A stretch of 64,000 nucleotides of DNA, taken from Pseudobutyrivibrio ruminis HUN009. Its GTDB lineage: Bacteria > Bacillota > Clostridia > Lachnospirales > Lachnospiraceae. The stretch covers positions 1,729,001 through 1,793,000 of the forward strand of contig NZ_JNLH01000001.1 in NCBI RefSeq assembly GCF_000703005.1. The letters run 5' to 3'. Within the stretch, counting starts at the first letter, position 1. Each line of letters starts with the position of its first letter. A model generated the notes under the pieces. That model did not search any database. It had not been told where the DNA came from and saw only the letters and a list, made by a program, of their open reading frames with translations. Shown piece after piece: positions 53,223 to 62,478 of this stretch. A program made the position numbers and the translations under genes.

Positions 53223-56213
53223 ATGTCAAACGTTGAAGAGTTAAAACTAGGTCTACAAACAGCATATATCGATGGTAGCGTAGCATCAAATCTTGCTTAC
53301 AGACCTCAGTTTGTTTCAAACAACTATAAAGAGGGAAAGAAAGTTATTTCGTCTATTGAGGATGAGCTTTCTAACTGTGACAGTTTTCAGATAAGCGTTG
53401 CCTTTATTACAATGGCGGGTATTGTACCATTGCTGCAGATACTTAAGGAGCTTGAGGAACGAAATGTTCCAGGTAAGATATTAACTACGAATTATCTTAA
53501 CTTTAGTGAGCCACGAGCTCTTAAAAAGCTTAATGAGTATAGCAATCTTGAAATTCGTATGTACGATGTGGATGCAGCAGAGGAAGGTTTCCATACAAAA
53601 GGTTACATTTTCAAGAGAGATGAAATATATCGAATTATTATTGGAAGTTCAAATATTACTAGTTTGGCGCTTACCAGTAATAAGGAGTGGAATACTAAAA
53701 TTGTATCAACTGAGCAAGGTGAAGTAGCACAGGAAATTGTTACCGAGTTCAATGATTTATGGAATTCAGAATATGCTTTGAATTTCGATGTTTTCTATGA
53801 AAACTATAAGCAAGCATATAAGCTTATTAAAGAGCAAAGAGAGATCGCAAAACAAAGCGAAGTTACTTCAATAGAGAGCTATAAGTTAAAGCCTAATAGT
53901 ATGCAGGTAGGCTTCATTACAAATCTGAAGAAGATTGTTGATAGTGGTGAAAATAGAGCATTGCTTATTTCTGCAACAGGAACAGGTAAGACTTATGCTT
54001 CGGCTTTTGCTATGAGAGAAATGAGATTCAAGAGAGTTCTTTTTCTGGTTCATAGAGGTCAGTTGGCCAGACAAACTAAGAAGTCTTATGAAAGAGTTTT
54101 CGGTAGCACAATTACAACAGGAATAATTGGTGCAGGCCATTCAGTTGAAGATAATAAAGATAAGGACTACATCTTTGCGATGATTCAGACTATGAGCAAA
54201 GACGAGTCTTTAAAACAGTTTGATAAAGATGCATTTGATTGTGTCATATTTGATGAAGCTCATCATGCAGCAGCAGATTCTTATAAAAAAGTGATGGAGT
54301 ATTTTACACCTAGTCTTTGGCTTGGAATGACAGCTACTCCAGATAAGCGCGATGACAATGTTGAGGGAAGAAATATCTATGAAATCTTCAATTATCAAAT
54401 AGCTTACGAAATCAGATTGCAACAGGCAATGGAAGAAAATCTTTTATGTCCATTTCATTATTTTGGAATAAAGGATATTTCAATTATAGGTGATGATGCC
54501 GATGCTCACAGAGATTTCAGTGTTCTTACAAGTGATGAGAGAGTTAGGCACATTATTGAACAGACTAAGTATTATGGTTACAGTGGTGACAAAGTAAAGG
54601 GACTAATATTCTGTAGTGGAATAGAAGAATCAAAGACTTTGTCAGCTAAGTTTAATCAGATTGTAAATCCAGATACTGGCAAAAAGTATAGGACTATTGC
54701 GTTGAACGGTGATGCAAGTGAAGATGCCAGACAAGAAGCGTTTGAAAGACTTGCTATGGATGAAGCTGATGCGACAGAAAACATGCAGCCACTTGATTAC
54801 ATTTTCTCATATGAAATATTGAATGAAGGTGTAGATATTGTAGAGGTTAATCAGGTTGTAATGCTTCGACCAACTCAGTCGCCTATAGTATTTATACAGC
54901 AGCTTGGACGAGGACTTCGTAAAGCCAATGGAAAGGAATATGTTGTTATCATCGATTTCATTGGGAACTATAACAACAACTTTATGATTCCTATAGCACT
55001 TTCCGGAGACCGTACCTATAACAAAGACAATATTCGTAGATACGTTATGGAAGGTGGCAGAGTTATTCCTGGAGCGTCTACGGTTCATTTTGATGAGATA
55101 AGCAGAAAACGAATATTTGATTCAGTAGATAATGCCAATTTTAGTGATGTTAGGCTGATAAAAGAAAACTATACTAATTTGAAAAATAAACTTGGTCACA
55201 TTCCAGCGCTGAAGGATTTTGATGATTATGGTGAGATGGATGTACTGAGAATATTTGATAATAACAACCTTGGTTCTTACTATAAGTTTCTGGTCAAGTA
55301 TGAGAAAGAATATACAATTCGTCTTTCCGATAATGAAGAAAAGGTTATAGAATTTGTATCGAAGAAGCTAGCTAATGGTAAGCGTATACATGAGCTTAGA
55401 TTGCTTAAAAGAATGCTTTTGTTGGTTGGATATGCTCCAGTTAGTAATCTTATTTCTGGGTTAGCAAAAGACCTTGAGGAGAACTATGGTAAGCACTTAT
55501 CAGAAGACCAGGCTGAAAACATTGTAAACGTAATGACAAATGAGTTTGCTTCAGGCTCTGGAAAAAAGACGTATGCTGAATGCGTGTTATTGGAAAAAGA
55601 CAATACAGATTATACCTATAGCAAGTCATTTATAAAAATGCTTCATAATAAGGACTTTTATAATATTCTAAATGAGCTAGTTGATTTTGGAATAAGTCGA
55701 TATGAGCGAGATTATAGTAAACCATACCTTGACACTGATTTGGTACTATATCAGAAGTACACATATGAGGATGTATGTAGGCTTCTTAATTGGGCAAACA
55801 ACGAAGTGCCAACGAATATTGGTGGATATAAGTATAATGATAAGACAAAGACATTTCCTGTTTTCATTAATTATGAAAAGGATGATGACATAAGTCTTAC
55901 TACAAGATATGAAGATCGTTTTACTAGCAACAGGACTTTGATTGCAATATCAAAATCAGGAAGAAGCCTCAAGTCAAATGATGTTCAAAAGTTTTTGAAT
56001 AGCCAAGAACTTGGAATACAGGTAGAATTATTTGTTAGAAAGAATAAAGACGACAAAGGGTCAAAAGAATTCTACTACTTAGGCCATATGACTCCGAGTG
56101 GATATGCCAAGGAATTTACTATGGCCAATACCGAGAAGAAAGCAGTAGAAATAGAATGGATTTTAGATGTACCTGTTAGAGAAGATATTTATGAGTACAT
56201 TGTAGGTGTTTAA
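53223..56213 (+). CDS. PLD-nuclease / DEAH helicase with DUF3427 domain
   Basis: A 996-residue protein. The N-terminal phospholipase-D-like nuclease domain (about 40-190) has HTKGYIFKRDEIYRIIIGSS, one HKD motif. The SF2 helicase core (about 220-610) shows Walker A SATGTGKTYA, FDEAHHAAADSY, GMTATPDKRD and IQQLGRGLRK. The C-terminal part (about 700-990) is the DUF3427 domain of such proteins. This architecture is often found in defence islands, suggesting restriction-like action on foreign DNA. The NUDIX gene follows 14 bp later, so both are one operon. Confidence 0.9.
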   Translation: MSNVEELKLGLQTAYIDGSVASNLAYRPQFVSNNYKEGKKVISSIEDELSNCDSFQISVAFITMAGIVPLLQILKELEERNVPGKILTTNYLNFSEPRALKKLNEYSNLEIRMYDVDAAEEGFHTKGYIFKRDEIYRIIIGSSNITSLALTSNKEWNTKIVSTEQGEVAQEIVTEFNDLWNSEYALNFDVFYENYKQAYKLIKEQREIAKQSEVTSIESYKLKPNSMQVGFITNLKKIVDSGENRALLISATGTGKTYASAFAMREMRFKRVLFLVHRGQLARQTKKSYERVFGSTITTGIIGAGHSVEDNKDKDYIFAMIQTMSKDESLKQFDKDAFDCVIFDEAHHAAADSYKKVMEYFTPSLWLGMTATPDKRDDNVEGRNIYEIFNYQIAYEIRLQQAMEENLLCPFHYFGIKDISIIGDDADAHRDFSVLTSDERVRHIIEQTKYYGYSGDKVKGLIFCSGIEESKTLSAKFNQIVNPDTGKKYRTIALNGDASEDARQEAFERLAMDEADATENMQPLDYIFSYEILNEGVDIVEVNQVVMLRPTQSPIVFIQQLGRGLRKANGKEYVVIIDFIGNYNNNFMIPIALSGDRTYNKDNIRRYVMEGGRVIPGASTVHFDEISRKRIFDSVDNANFSDVRLIKENYTNLKNKLGHIPALKDFDDYGEMDVLRIFDNNNLGSYYKFLVKYEKEYTIRLSDNEEKVIEFVSKKLANGKRIHELRLLKRMLLLVGYAPVSNLISGLAKDLEENYGKHLSEDQAENIVNVMTNEFASGSGKKTYAECVLLEKDNTDYTYSKSFIKMLHNKDFYNILNELVDFGISRYERDYSKPYLDTDLVLYQKYTYEDVCRLLNWANNEVPTNIGGYKYNDKTKTFPVFINYEKDDDISLTTRYEDRFTSNRTLIAISKSGRSLKSNDVQKFLNSQELGIQVELFVRKNKDDKGSKEFYYLGHMTPSGYAKEFTMANTEKKAVEIEWILDVPVREDIYEYIVGV

Positions 56214-56227
56214 AAGGAGATATGTAT

Positions 56228-56629
56228 ATGAAAACAGTACGAGTAGTTGCAGCAGTTATAAAAGCTGAAAATGAGAAAGGCCAGCCAATAATTTTTGCCA
56301 CTCAAAGAGGATACGGTGAATATAAAGATGGTTGGGAATTTCCTGGCGGAAAAATTGAGGAAGGTGAAACTCCACAGCAAGCGTTAAAGCGTGAGATTAT
56401 GGAGGAGTTGGATACAGAGATAAGTGTTGGTGAACTAATTGACACTATCGAGTATGACTACCCAACATTCCATTTATCAATGGATTGCTTCTGGTCTGAA
56501 ATTGTAAAAGGCGATTTGGTTCTAAAAGAACATGAAGCAGCAAAGTGGCTTACTAAGGAGCAACTTGGGGACGTTGATTGGTTGCCAGCGGATATTACTT
56601 TAATTGAGAAGGTTGGAGAGGGAATATAG
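56228..56629 (+). CDS. NUDIX (deoxy)nucleoside triphosphate pyrophosphohydrolase
   Basis: A 133-residue MutT-type NUDIX enzyme. The NUDIX box is GGKIEEGETPQQALKREIME then EL, matching GX5EX7REUXEE. It starts MKTVRVVAAVIKAENEKGQP. AAAAGGAGA lies 7 nt before ATG 56228; an ATG 6 bp upstream touches the site. Linked to the DUF3427 helicase, its role may be in that system rather than oxidised-nucleotide cleansing. A degenerate copy of its first 45 bases lies at 62411. Confidence 0.9.
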   Translation: MKTVRVVAAVIKAENEKGQPIIFATQRGYGEYKDGWEFPGGKIEEGETPQQALKREIMEELDTEISVGELIDTIEYDYPTFHLSMDCFWSEIVKGDLVLKEHEAAKWLTKEQLGDVDWLPADITLIEKVGEGI

Positions 56630-56736
56630 CTTTGTAGTATTATAGTAAGACTGCTATTATTTGCAAATTAGTATTATGGTGTAGAATTAAGGAAAGACAT
56701 GAAGAGGTGACAAATATTCATTAAAATGACAAGTGA

Positions 56737-56768
56737 AGGTCATCCCCAATTGAAGGGGATGGCTTTTT
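56737..56768 (+). terminator. Terminator between the NUDIX and SF1-helicase operons
   Basis: CATCCCC pairs with GGGGATG around AATTGAA, followed by GCTTTTTTA. The rest of 56630-56831 shows no gene. Confidence 0.88.
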
Positions 56769-56831
56769 TATTGTTTAAAATATGTAAAGTAATGTAAATA
56801 TAGTTGAATTTTAGATAAATACACATTATTA

Positions 56832-56888
56832 TTGAATGGTGGCTATAACGTATATACGATAATTTAATTTAGAGATTATACGTATAAT
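56832..56888 (+). promoter_or_regulatory. Promoter with two CGTATA-type palindromes before the SF1-helicase operon
   Basis: TTGAAT (56832-56837), 17 bp and TACGAT (56855-56860). CGTATATACG (56849-56858) covers the -10 region, and the perfect 14-bp palindrome ATTATACGTATAAT (56875-56888) lies just past the likely start point. The shared TATACG core suggests a repressor binding both. No regulator gene is in the operon itself. Confidence 0.55.
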
Positions 56889-56933
56889 CATAATATGTAT
56901 AATTTGCAAGTAACAAATGGGAGGACGTCAATA

Positions 56934-59678
56934 ATGTATGATATCGATGAGAAAATCAAAGAAACAGATGAAGCAATATGTGAAAATATTGATTTGATTA
57001 GTGTTAAGAGCAGGGGGTTTGTTGCTCAAAATATTTTGTCTCATACTAGAAATCTAATAGAATATGTTGCAATTAAAGCATATAGTACGAAATTTGAATT
57101 GCCAAAAAGTGAATACGAGCTTAATAAGGCGGCTGGTGAATACATAAAAAGTGAAAATAGATTTCTCTTTTTACGAAAGTTCCATGGTTTTGTACAGGAA
57201 TCATTATCGCATTATACACCGAGTAAAGACGGAGCAGAACGATTGGCACTTAAGTATTATGAGTACTATGTCTTACTTAAAGAATTTGTAAAAAAAGAAT
57301 TTGGTATAGACATTCTACATAACTTAGACTTGTTTCCTTTAAATATGGACAATTCGGTAAAAGGATATTATATCGAAGTCCTAAAGTCATTAAAGAAGAA
57401 TTGGCCAATAAATGATTTTAATACCGGACGGTTATATGTGATTAATTCAAAACCAGTTTACATTGAGGGGGAAGTATTATTTGAAAACACATTGATTCCT
57501 GCCAGTGATTATAGTAGTAAATTTGATCGCTTTATAGTTTTTTCTAGTTTTATGATTCCAGATCATTATGCTATTAAATGCTGTATTTTTCCGGATGAAA
57601 TCTCTGTAGAAACACAAAAGATGCCTATTAATATAATGACATATTTTGAGGTATCAATACGACCTTGTGAATTAAGTAATTTTGGTAGACTGTTTAACTA
57701 TACATTCAAGATTGAAGTATCACATAGCGAATATAAGGGATTAATGAAATATCTTACAATTACAGGTGCGACAATAAACGATATTATGCGTAGCTCTGAA
57801 AAAAACTATGTGTATATTAAAAACCAAATATGCATGAAAGCAAAAACGGTAAACTTTTGCAATGTTATGGATGCGGGAAGAAAACTAATTGTGGAAGGTA
57901 AGTCGGGAGCGAATATTATAAGCTACCTTTCAACAATTATGCGTAATAAAGTTTTGAAAGATCAATATTATAACGCTCCTAATGGACAGCTATCTGATTT
58001 GTTACTAAGTTATAAATGTATACCTTTTGAACAAATGCCGTTTGCTACATCTTTGTTGGGACATAATATTGAGTTATCGAAGGTGTATGGAGCTTTTAGC
58101 GATGAGGGAAGACAACATGAATTATTTGCTCGTGCCATAAAGAATAATTCTGATATAAATGGAACAATTTATGCCCAAGAAGATGATCTTCTTGGATTCG
58201 ATAATAGACCACAATTAGTAGATAAATATAATAATAATTTATATTATAAGCATAGACCGAAGAGAGAGATAAAAAAATTTGGTAATTATTATTATATAGA
58301 TGAGTATTTCAATGATACTAAAACGATAATTGAAAGATTAATGGGTTTATCAAAAGATGGTTTGGTTGGACATTATAATACTGTAGCTAGTTGGATAGAT
58401 TCTAATCCTAGTATAATTGATTGCGACGAAAAGAGAAAAATATTAGAAGAAATGTTTGCTGAAACGAAGGTTTCATTAATTTATGGTGCAGCAGGTACGG
58501 GAAAGACATTCTTGCTGAATCATATATCGCAGATATATGATTCTAGTAAGAAATTGTATTTGGCCAACACAAATCCAGCTGTTGATAATTTGAAAAGAAA
58601 AGTCTCTGCTCAGAATTGTAATTTTAGTACTATAGCCAAATATATAAAAAGCGGAAGCGTAGATCGAGTGTATGATATTGTTATTGTCGACGAGTGCAGT
58701 ATGGTTAGTAATTCCGATATGAGACAAATATTAGAGAAAACAAGCTTTAATTTATTAATATTAGTTGGAGATATTTATCAGATTGAATCTATAACATTTG
58801 GCAATTGGTTTGGATTGGCAAGGTACTTTTTAAAGAAAAAAAGTTGGCATGAGTTGACTACTCCATATAGGGCGAAAAATGATGAGTTAAAGGCTTTATG
58901 GACTAAAGTTAGAAATTTAGATGATGACATTACAGAATATTTGGATATGAAGGGATATTGCTCTCGTTTAAATGACAGCATTTTTAAAAAGAATGATAAA
59001 GATGAAATTATATTATGTTTGAATTATAACGGTCTTTATGGAATTAATAATATAAATCGTTTCTTACAGAATAATAATAAGAACAAAGCTGTTTCGTGGG
59101 GAATATGGACTTATAAAATAGATGATCCTGTCTTATTTAATGAATGCGAGCGCTTTTATCCGGCTTTATATAATAACTTAAAGGGAAAGATAGTAGATAT
59201 AGAACAAGATAATGTTAATAGTGTTATTTGGTTTGATATTGAAGTTGAAAAAGTTCTAAATGAAATGGATGTTAAGGGATTAGACTTAGAGATAATTAGT
59301 GGAGATTCAGAAAAGACATTAATCAGATTTTCTGTGATGCTGCCTGATGAGGACGCAGATAATGAAGACATTAGCGCTGTTATGCCTTTTCAAATAGCTT
59401 ATGCAGTTTCTATTCATAAAGCACAAGGCTTAGAGTATGATTCTGTAAAAGTAGTTATTACAGAAGATATAGATGAGTTGATTACTCATAACATCTTTTA
59501 TACCGCTATTACGCGAGCTAAGAAACATTTAAAGATATATTGGACTCCAGAATCTGAAAAACAAGTGTTGGGGCAGTTTAATATATCAAACATAAGAAAT
59601 GAGGCAAATATTTTTTCAGGACAATCACACATAAAAATATGTAATAAATGTCCTGAAAAGTATGATGAAGCCAAATAA
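56934..59678 (+). CDS. SF1 helicase with large unknown N-terminal region
   Basis: A 914-residue protein. About 510 N-terminal residues match nothing I know; they start with a helical segment (VKSRGFVAQNILSHTRNLIE) that might be HEPN-like. The C-terminal 390 residues are a superfamily 1 helicase: Walker A LIYGAAGTGKTFLLNH, DIVIVDECSMVSNSD, LLILVGDIYQIESI, and motifs V/VI in AYAVSIHKAQGLEYDSVKVV and FYTAITRAKKHLKIYW, close to RecD/AAA_30 helicases. ATG 56934 with GGGAGG at 8 nt is chosen over an ATG 39 bp upstream. Codon use (ATA, TTA, AGA) is much more AT-rich than the core genes, suggesting transfer. Confidence 0.85.
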   Translation: MYDIDEKIKETDEAICENIDLISVKSRGFVAQNILSHTRNLIEYVAIKAYSTKFELPKSEYELNKAAGEYIKSENRFLFLRKFHGFVQESLSHYTPSKDGAERLALKYYEYYVLLKEFVKKEFGIDILHNLDLFPLNMDNSVKGYYIEVLKSLKKNWPINDFNTGRLYVINSKPVYIEGEVLFENTLIPASDYSSKFDRFIVFSSFMIPDHYAIKCCIFPDEISVETQKMPINIMTYFEVSIRPCELSNFGRLFNYTFKIEVSHSEYKGLMKYLTITGATINDIMRSSEKNYVYIKNQICMKAKTVNFCNVMDAGRKLIVEGKSGANIISYLSTIMRNKVLKDQYYNAPNGQLSDLLLSYKCIPFEQMPFATSLLGHNIELSKVYGAFSDEGRQHELFARAIKNNSDINGTIYAQEDDLLGFDNRPQLVDKYNNNLYYKHRPKREIKKFGNYYYIDEYFNDTKTIIERLMGLSKDGLVGHYNTVASWIDSNPSIIDCDEKRKILEEMFAETKVSLIYGAAGTGKTFLLNHISQIYDSSKKLYLANTNPAVDNLKRKVSAQNCNFSTIAKYIKSGSVDRVYDIVIVDECSMVSNSDMRQILEKTSFNLLILVGDIYQIESITFGNWFGLARYFLKKKSWHELTTPYRAKNDELKALWTKVRNLDDDITEYLDMKGYCSRLNDSIFKKNDKDEIILCLNYNGLYGINNINRFLQNNNKNKAVSWGIWTYKIDDPVLFNECERFYPALYNNLKGKIVDIEQDNVNSVIWFDIEVEKVLNEMDVKGLDLEIISGDSEKTLIRFSVMLPDEDADNEDISAVMPFQIAYAVSIHKAQGLEYDSVKVVITEDIDELITHNIFYTAITRAKKHLKIYWTPESEKQVLGQFNISNIRNEANIFSGQSHIKICNKCPEKYDEAK

Positions 59679-59716
59679 TTGTAATATAGTAACTGAATTT
59701 ATAATGAGGGTAAAAG

Positions 59717-61327
59717 ATGACATTAGTTGCATCATGGGTGAGGTGTGTTAATAAAAAGAAGAATACATATGAATTGGTTTTGATTTCCGATAGTAGACTA
59801 AATGGTGGTGTGTACTGGGATGAGTGTCCCAAAATTATGAAATTTGGAAGGGAAGACTGTGTACTTGGATTTGCTGGGGATACAGAATATTCTTATCCTT
59901 TTATGCTTCAAATGAATAATTATTTAGCTGAATATTCAAAATTAACAAATGGAGCTATTACCTTTAATGATTTATCTGGAAGTTTTATACGTATTCTAAA
60001 TAAAATGACCGAGAAAATAGATGATCAGAGATGTGGTGATGAATCTATAAAAATTGAACCATATAATAACCAGTATATATTTGCAGGATATGATTGGTGT
60101 GAGCAAAAATTTAGAATAAGAACCATTTCTTATATTCCTAGCAAGGTATTAGATTCGCATTACGGAACAGGGATGAGAATAGGCGACTTTGTTCTGTCCT
60201 ATGGTAATACTCGTCAACAATATATATATAAGAATAAAGAAAAAAAAGCAGAAAAAGCAGAAAAAGAATTTGTTCCTGCTGGTAAATTGTATTTTGATAA
60301 TTATAGAGGTCATTTTGGGCAATTAGGGGTAATAGGTGATAAAAGAGAAGAATATTTAAAAATACTCGATAGGATACTTGATAAGAGATTTGGCAAGAAC
60401 TGTGAATCTGCCCATGATAAGTATTTTGATATGGAGCCGTATGAAGCACTTTGCAAACTATTGCAGATAGAAAAGGAAAATAGAACATCAACAGTTGGGG
60501 GCGCACCACAAATGGTGAAGGTCTATCAGTATAGAAAATCGGGGGTGATAGGTGTTTATTGGCCTTGTTATAATCCTGATAAGCCATATTCAAATAGAAC
60601 ATTACTAGGGAGAAATCTATTAGAATATGAAGAATCCGATAATTGGTTTTATTCAAATGTCGATGAGCGAAGTTTTCCATGTCACGATGGGATGAATAAA
60701 TATATTGATATGTTTTCAAACATAAGAATTCAATATACGATGAAGTCAAGTCAAGACATAGAAATCCAAGTTTTAAAAGGAAAAGAGGATTATTATAAAA
60801 TATGTGATTTTCACATATATAAAAACAAGAAACTTACCTTTAATTCGCCATATAAACTAGAACTAGAATTTGACAAGTATTCAAATACATATCATGTATA
60901 TCCATCAAAAACAATCAAGGAATACTATACACCGCCTCGTGAGATATTTGAGAAAGGTACATATACTGTTGAGTATAATCTGATAGATATGTTTGATGGC
61001 GTATATTTTAGATATTCAAAAATAAATGGATCTCAGAACAAATACCGTGTAAATGCTTTTTGTAGTGCAGAAATCGAATATGCAAAATACTGTAAATTCG
61101 AGATAGAACAAATAGAATTAAATCCAGGAGATAAGTTTATAGTCAAACTTGAATATGATAAAGATGGAATGGTAGACCTCAATTCTGAACCATTAAGGTA
61201 TTCAAAAGAATATATTATGCCATCATGCAAAGTTTTGGATAAGGAGATTTATAAGCATAAGCAAATTGGTCGGTTGGTAACTAGTTTACAGTATCGGAAA
61301 CATAAGCTTGACCAATCTATGGACTAA
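59717..61327 (+). CDS. Proteasome/HslV-like Ntn-hydrolase domain protein
   Basis: A 536-residue protein. Its first 100 residues (MTLVASWVRC, LVLISDSRLNGGVYW, CPKIMKFGRE, CVLGFAGDTEYSYPFM) follow the pattern of proteasome beta and HslV chains: Thr2 would become N-terminal after Met removal, Asp25 and Lys39 match the catalytic Asp17 and Lys33, and GFAGDT matches the GFAGGTAD turn. No propeptide is present. The middle part contains a Lys/Glu-rich helix (KEKKAEKAEKEF), and the last 200 residues are an unknown beta-rich region. It lies 38 bp behind the helicase with equal AT-rich codon use. The Ntn assignment is by pattern only; function is inferred to be peptide-bond or amide hydrolysis. Confidence 0.6.
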   Translation: MTLVASWVRCVNKKKNTYELVLISDSRLNGGVYWDECPKIMKFGREDCVLGFAGDTEYSYPFMLQMNNYLAEYSKLTNGAITFNDLSGSFIRILNKMTEKIDDQRCGDESIKIEPYNNQYIFAGYDWCEQKFRIRTISYIPSKVLDSHYGTGMRIGDFVLSYGNTRQQYIYKNKEKKAEKAEKEFVPAGKLYFDNYRGHFGQLGVIGDKREEYLKILDRILDKRFGKNCESAHDKYFDMEPYEALCKLLQIEKENRTSTVGGAPQMVKVYQYRKSGVIGVYWPCYNPDKPYSNRTLLGRNLLEYEESDNWFYSNVDERSFPCHDGMNKYIDMFSNIRIQYTMKSSQDIEIQVLKGKEDYYKICDFHIYKNKKLTFNSPYKLELEFDKYSNTYHVYPSKTIKEYYTPPREIFEKGTYTVEYNLIDMFDGVYFRYSKINGSQNKYRVNAFCSAEIEYAKYCKFEIEQIELNPGDKFIVKLEYDKDGMVDLNSEPLRYSKEYIMPSCKVLDKEIYKHKQIGRLVTSLQYRKHKLDQSMD

Positions 61328-61381
61328 ATGTACGAATAGTTATAATTAATAGGAAAATATCAGCAATACATGGAGATATGA

Positions 61382-61978
61382 ATGAAATCGATAAGGGACT
61401 ATAAATATAGGGATGATAATACTCCAGGTGGAGTAGCAAGTTCAGTTCATATAATCAAAAGATTTATAAAGGCCAAAGAGATATATGAGGCAAATAAAGG
61501 ATATAATACACCATTACAGGGAGTAGAACTTGTTTGTAAAGCTTTGGATAAATTATTGATAAATGAAGGCTTGAAGGTAATGGTGGCATCGCGAGAAGAA
61601 TATTATAGGAATGATATTCTGGAATTTGATTATAAAAAGGCTGGAATCAATGTAAAAAAAGGCAACGTTGTATGGATTAAGTTTTCAGATAAAGGTCATG
61701 TAGGGGTTGTGGCTTCAGGCGCAGATATTAATTTTGATTATCCAACTGATTATAAGGATTATATTAAGCAGGAAAATGGAAATTGGAAATATAAAAGTTC
61801 TGGGATTCTACTACATTTTCTAGGATTGCATTGGTATACTGATGCAGTGTTAATAATTCCAATACCTGAGGATTGTGGTTATAGTAAGAGAGAAGTGGAA
61901 GTAGCTGTTGGTAACTTCTTAATAGACAAAGGTATTCCTATCATAGATTATTATTCGCACAACTATGGCCCATTGTAA
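61382..61978 (+). CDS. Unknown 198-residue protein of the helicase/Ntn operon
   Basis: A soluble 198-residue protein that I do not recognise. It has a helical part (about 20-75: VHIIKRFIKAKEIYEANKGY ... LVCKALDKLLINEGLKVMVA), a central beta part (VKKGNVVWIKFSDKGHVGVV), an aromatic stretch (GILLHFLGLHWYTDAVLIIP) and a short alpha/beta end. It is third in the operon, 54 bp after the Ntn-like gene, with the same AT-rich base use, so it is probably functionally tied to the other two. Confidence 0.65.
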   Translation: MKSIRDYKYRDDNTPGGVASSVHIIKRFIKAKEIYEANKGYNTPLQGVELVCKALDKLLINEGLKVMVASREEYYRNDILEFDYKKAGINVKKGNVVWIKFSDKGHVGVVASGADINFDYPTDYKDYIKQENGNWKYKSSGILLHFLGLHWYTDAVLIIPIPEDCGYSKREVEVAVGNFLIDKGIPIIDYYSHNYGPL

Positions 61979-61985
61979 TGAATCT

Positions 61986-62012
61986 AACAGAGAAGACAAT
62001 AAAAAGAAGTAA
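61986..62012 (+). pseudogene. Remnant of a holin-like type I toxin (copy 1)
   Basis: The frame NREDNKKK-stop lies directly before the AGAAGTAATCG hairpin, just as GKDHKKKK-stop does in the intact toxin at 62623. Upstream sequence is not toxin-like, so only the tail remains, joined to the end of the preceding operon. Confidence 0.5.
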
Positions 62013-62103
62013 TCGCCCAAGCCAAAGGTTCGATTACTTCTTTTTCATAAACATGTAAGTTTTTAACCAAAGGGCTGTCCGTCAATCGGTAGCCCCTTGT
62101 TTA
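62000..62103 (-). ncRNA. Type I antitoxin RNA, orphan copy
   Basis: On the minus strand TTGAAT (62138-62133), 17 bp and TATCAT (62115-62110) form a promoter. About 105 nt downstream the hairpin AGAAGTAATCG/CGATTACTTCT with a following T run is a good terminator. The transcribed part has the box GGGGCTACCGATTGACGGAC, nearly the same as in the copy with a toxin (62703-62809). Here the toxin gene is missing apart from its last codons. Confidence 0.7.
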
Positions 62104-62109
62104 TATAAA

Positions 62110-62138
62110 ATGATATAATAAATCCATATGAGATTCAA
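62110..62138 (-). promoter_or_regulatory. Promoter of the orphan antitoxin RNA
   Basis: Minus-strand TTGAAT and TATCAT with a 17-bp spacer, in the same position relative to the conserved RNA body as the promoter of copy 2. Confidence 0.7.
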
Positions 62139-62158
62139 TCATTCGGAGGTTATAATTT

Positions 62159-62392
62159 ATGAGTTTAATATTTGGACTATTATTTGGAGCATTAGCAGGC
62201 TTTATCGCCAGCTTTATAATGGGAGAGAAATCTGGATGGATTAAGAATATAATCCTCGGTATTGCTGGAGGATTTGTAGGAGGATTTGCATTCGATATTC
62301 TAGGGCTATCTGCCAATGGGCAATTTGGAAGCCTTATTGTCTCTGTAGTAGGCGCATGTATCTGTATTTGGTTGGGAAGAAGATTATTCTAA
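62159..62392 (+). CDS. GlsB/YeaQ/YmgE family stress membrane protein
   Basis: A 77-residue protein with three helices and the glycine pattern of the transglycosylase-associated (GlsB/YeaQ) family: FGALAGFIASFIMGEKSGWI, NIILGIAGGFVGGFAFDILG, GSLIVSVVGACICIWLGRRL. The family is often stress-induced in Firmicutes and its exact role is unknown. It lies between the two antitoxin copies, and GGAGG precedes the ATG. Confidence 0.92.
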   Translation: MSLIFGLLFGALAGFIASFIMGEKSGWIKNIILGIAGGFVGGFAFDILGLSANGQFGSLIVSVVGACICIWLGRRLF

Positions 62393-62410
62393 TATAGAAT
62401 AAAAATTCAT

Positions 62411-62455
62411 ATGAAGACAATACGTGTACTTGCAGCAGTTCTATAAGCAGAAAAA
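62411..62455 (+). pseudogene. Degenerate 5' fragment of a NUDIX gene
   Basis: These 45 bases match the first 45 bases of the NUDIX gene at 56228 in 37 positions (MKTIRVLAAVL-stop against MKTVRVVAAVI), including an in-frame TAA. The rest of the gene is missing. It is a relic of another copy rather than a recent duplication. Confidence 0.6.
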
Positions 62456-62478
62456 GTTCGATTTTAGAATTTGTTCGA

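Noticed and set aside
60138..60749. 203-residue minus-strand frame
   Set aside because: It lies fully inside the Ntn-like gene, has the composition of an antisense frame in AT-rich DNA, and has no ribosome binding site.
62013..62100. Conserved blocks at 62013 and 62720 as insertion sequence ends
   Set aside because: They are not inverted, there is no transposase, and they fit promoter, body and terminator of antisense RNA genes.
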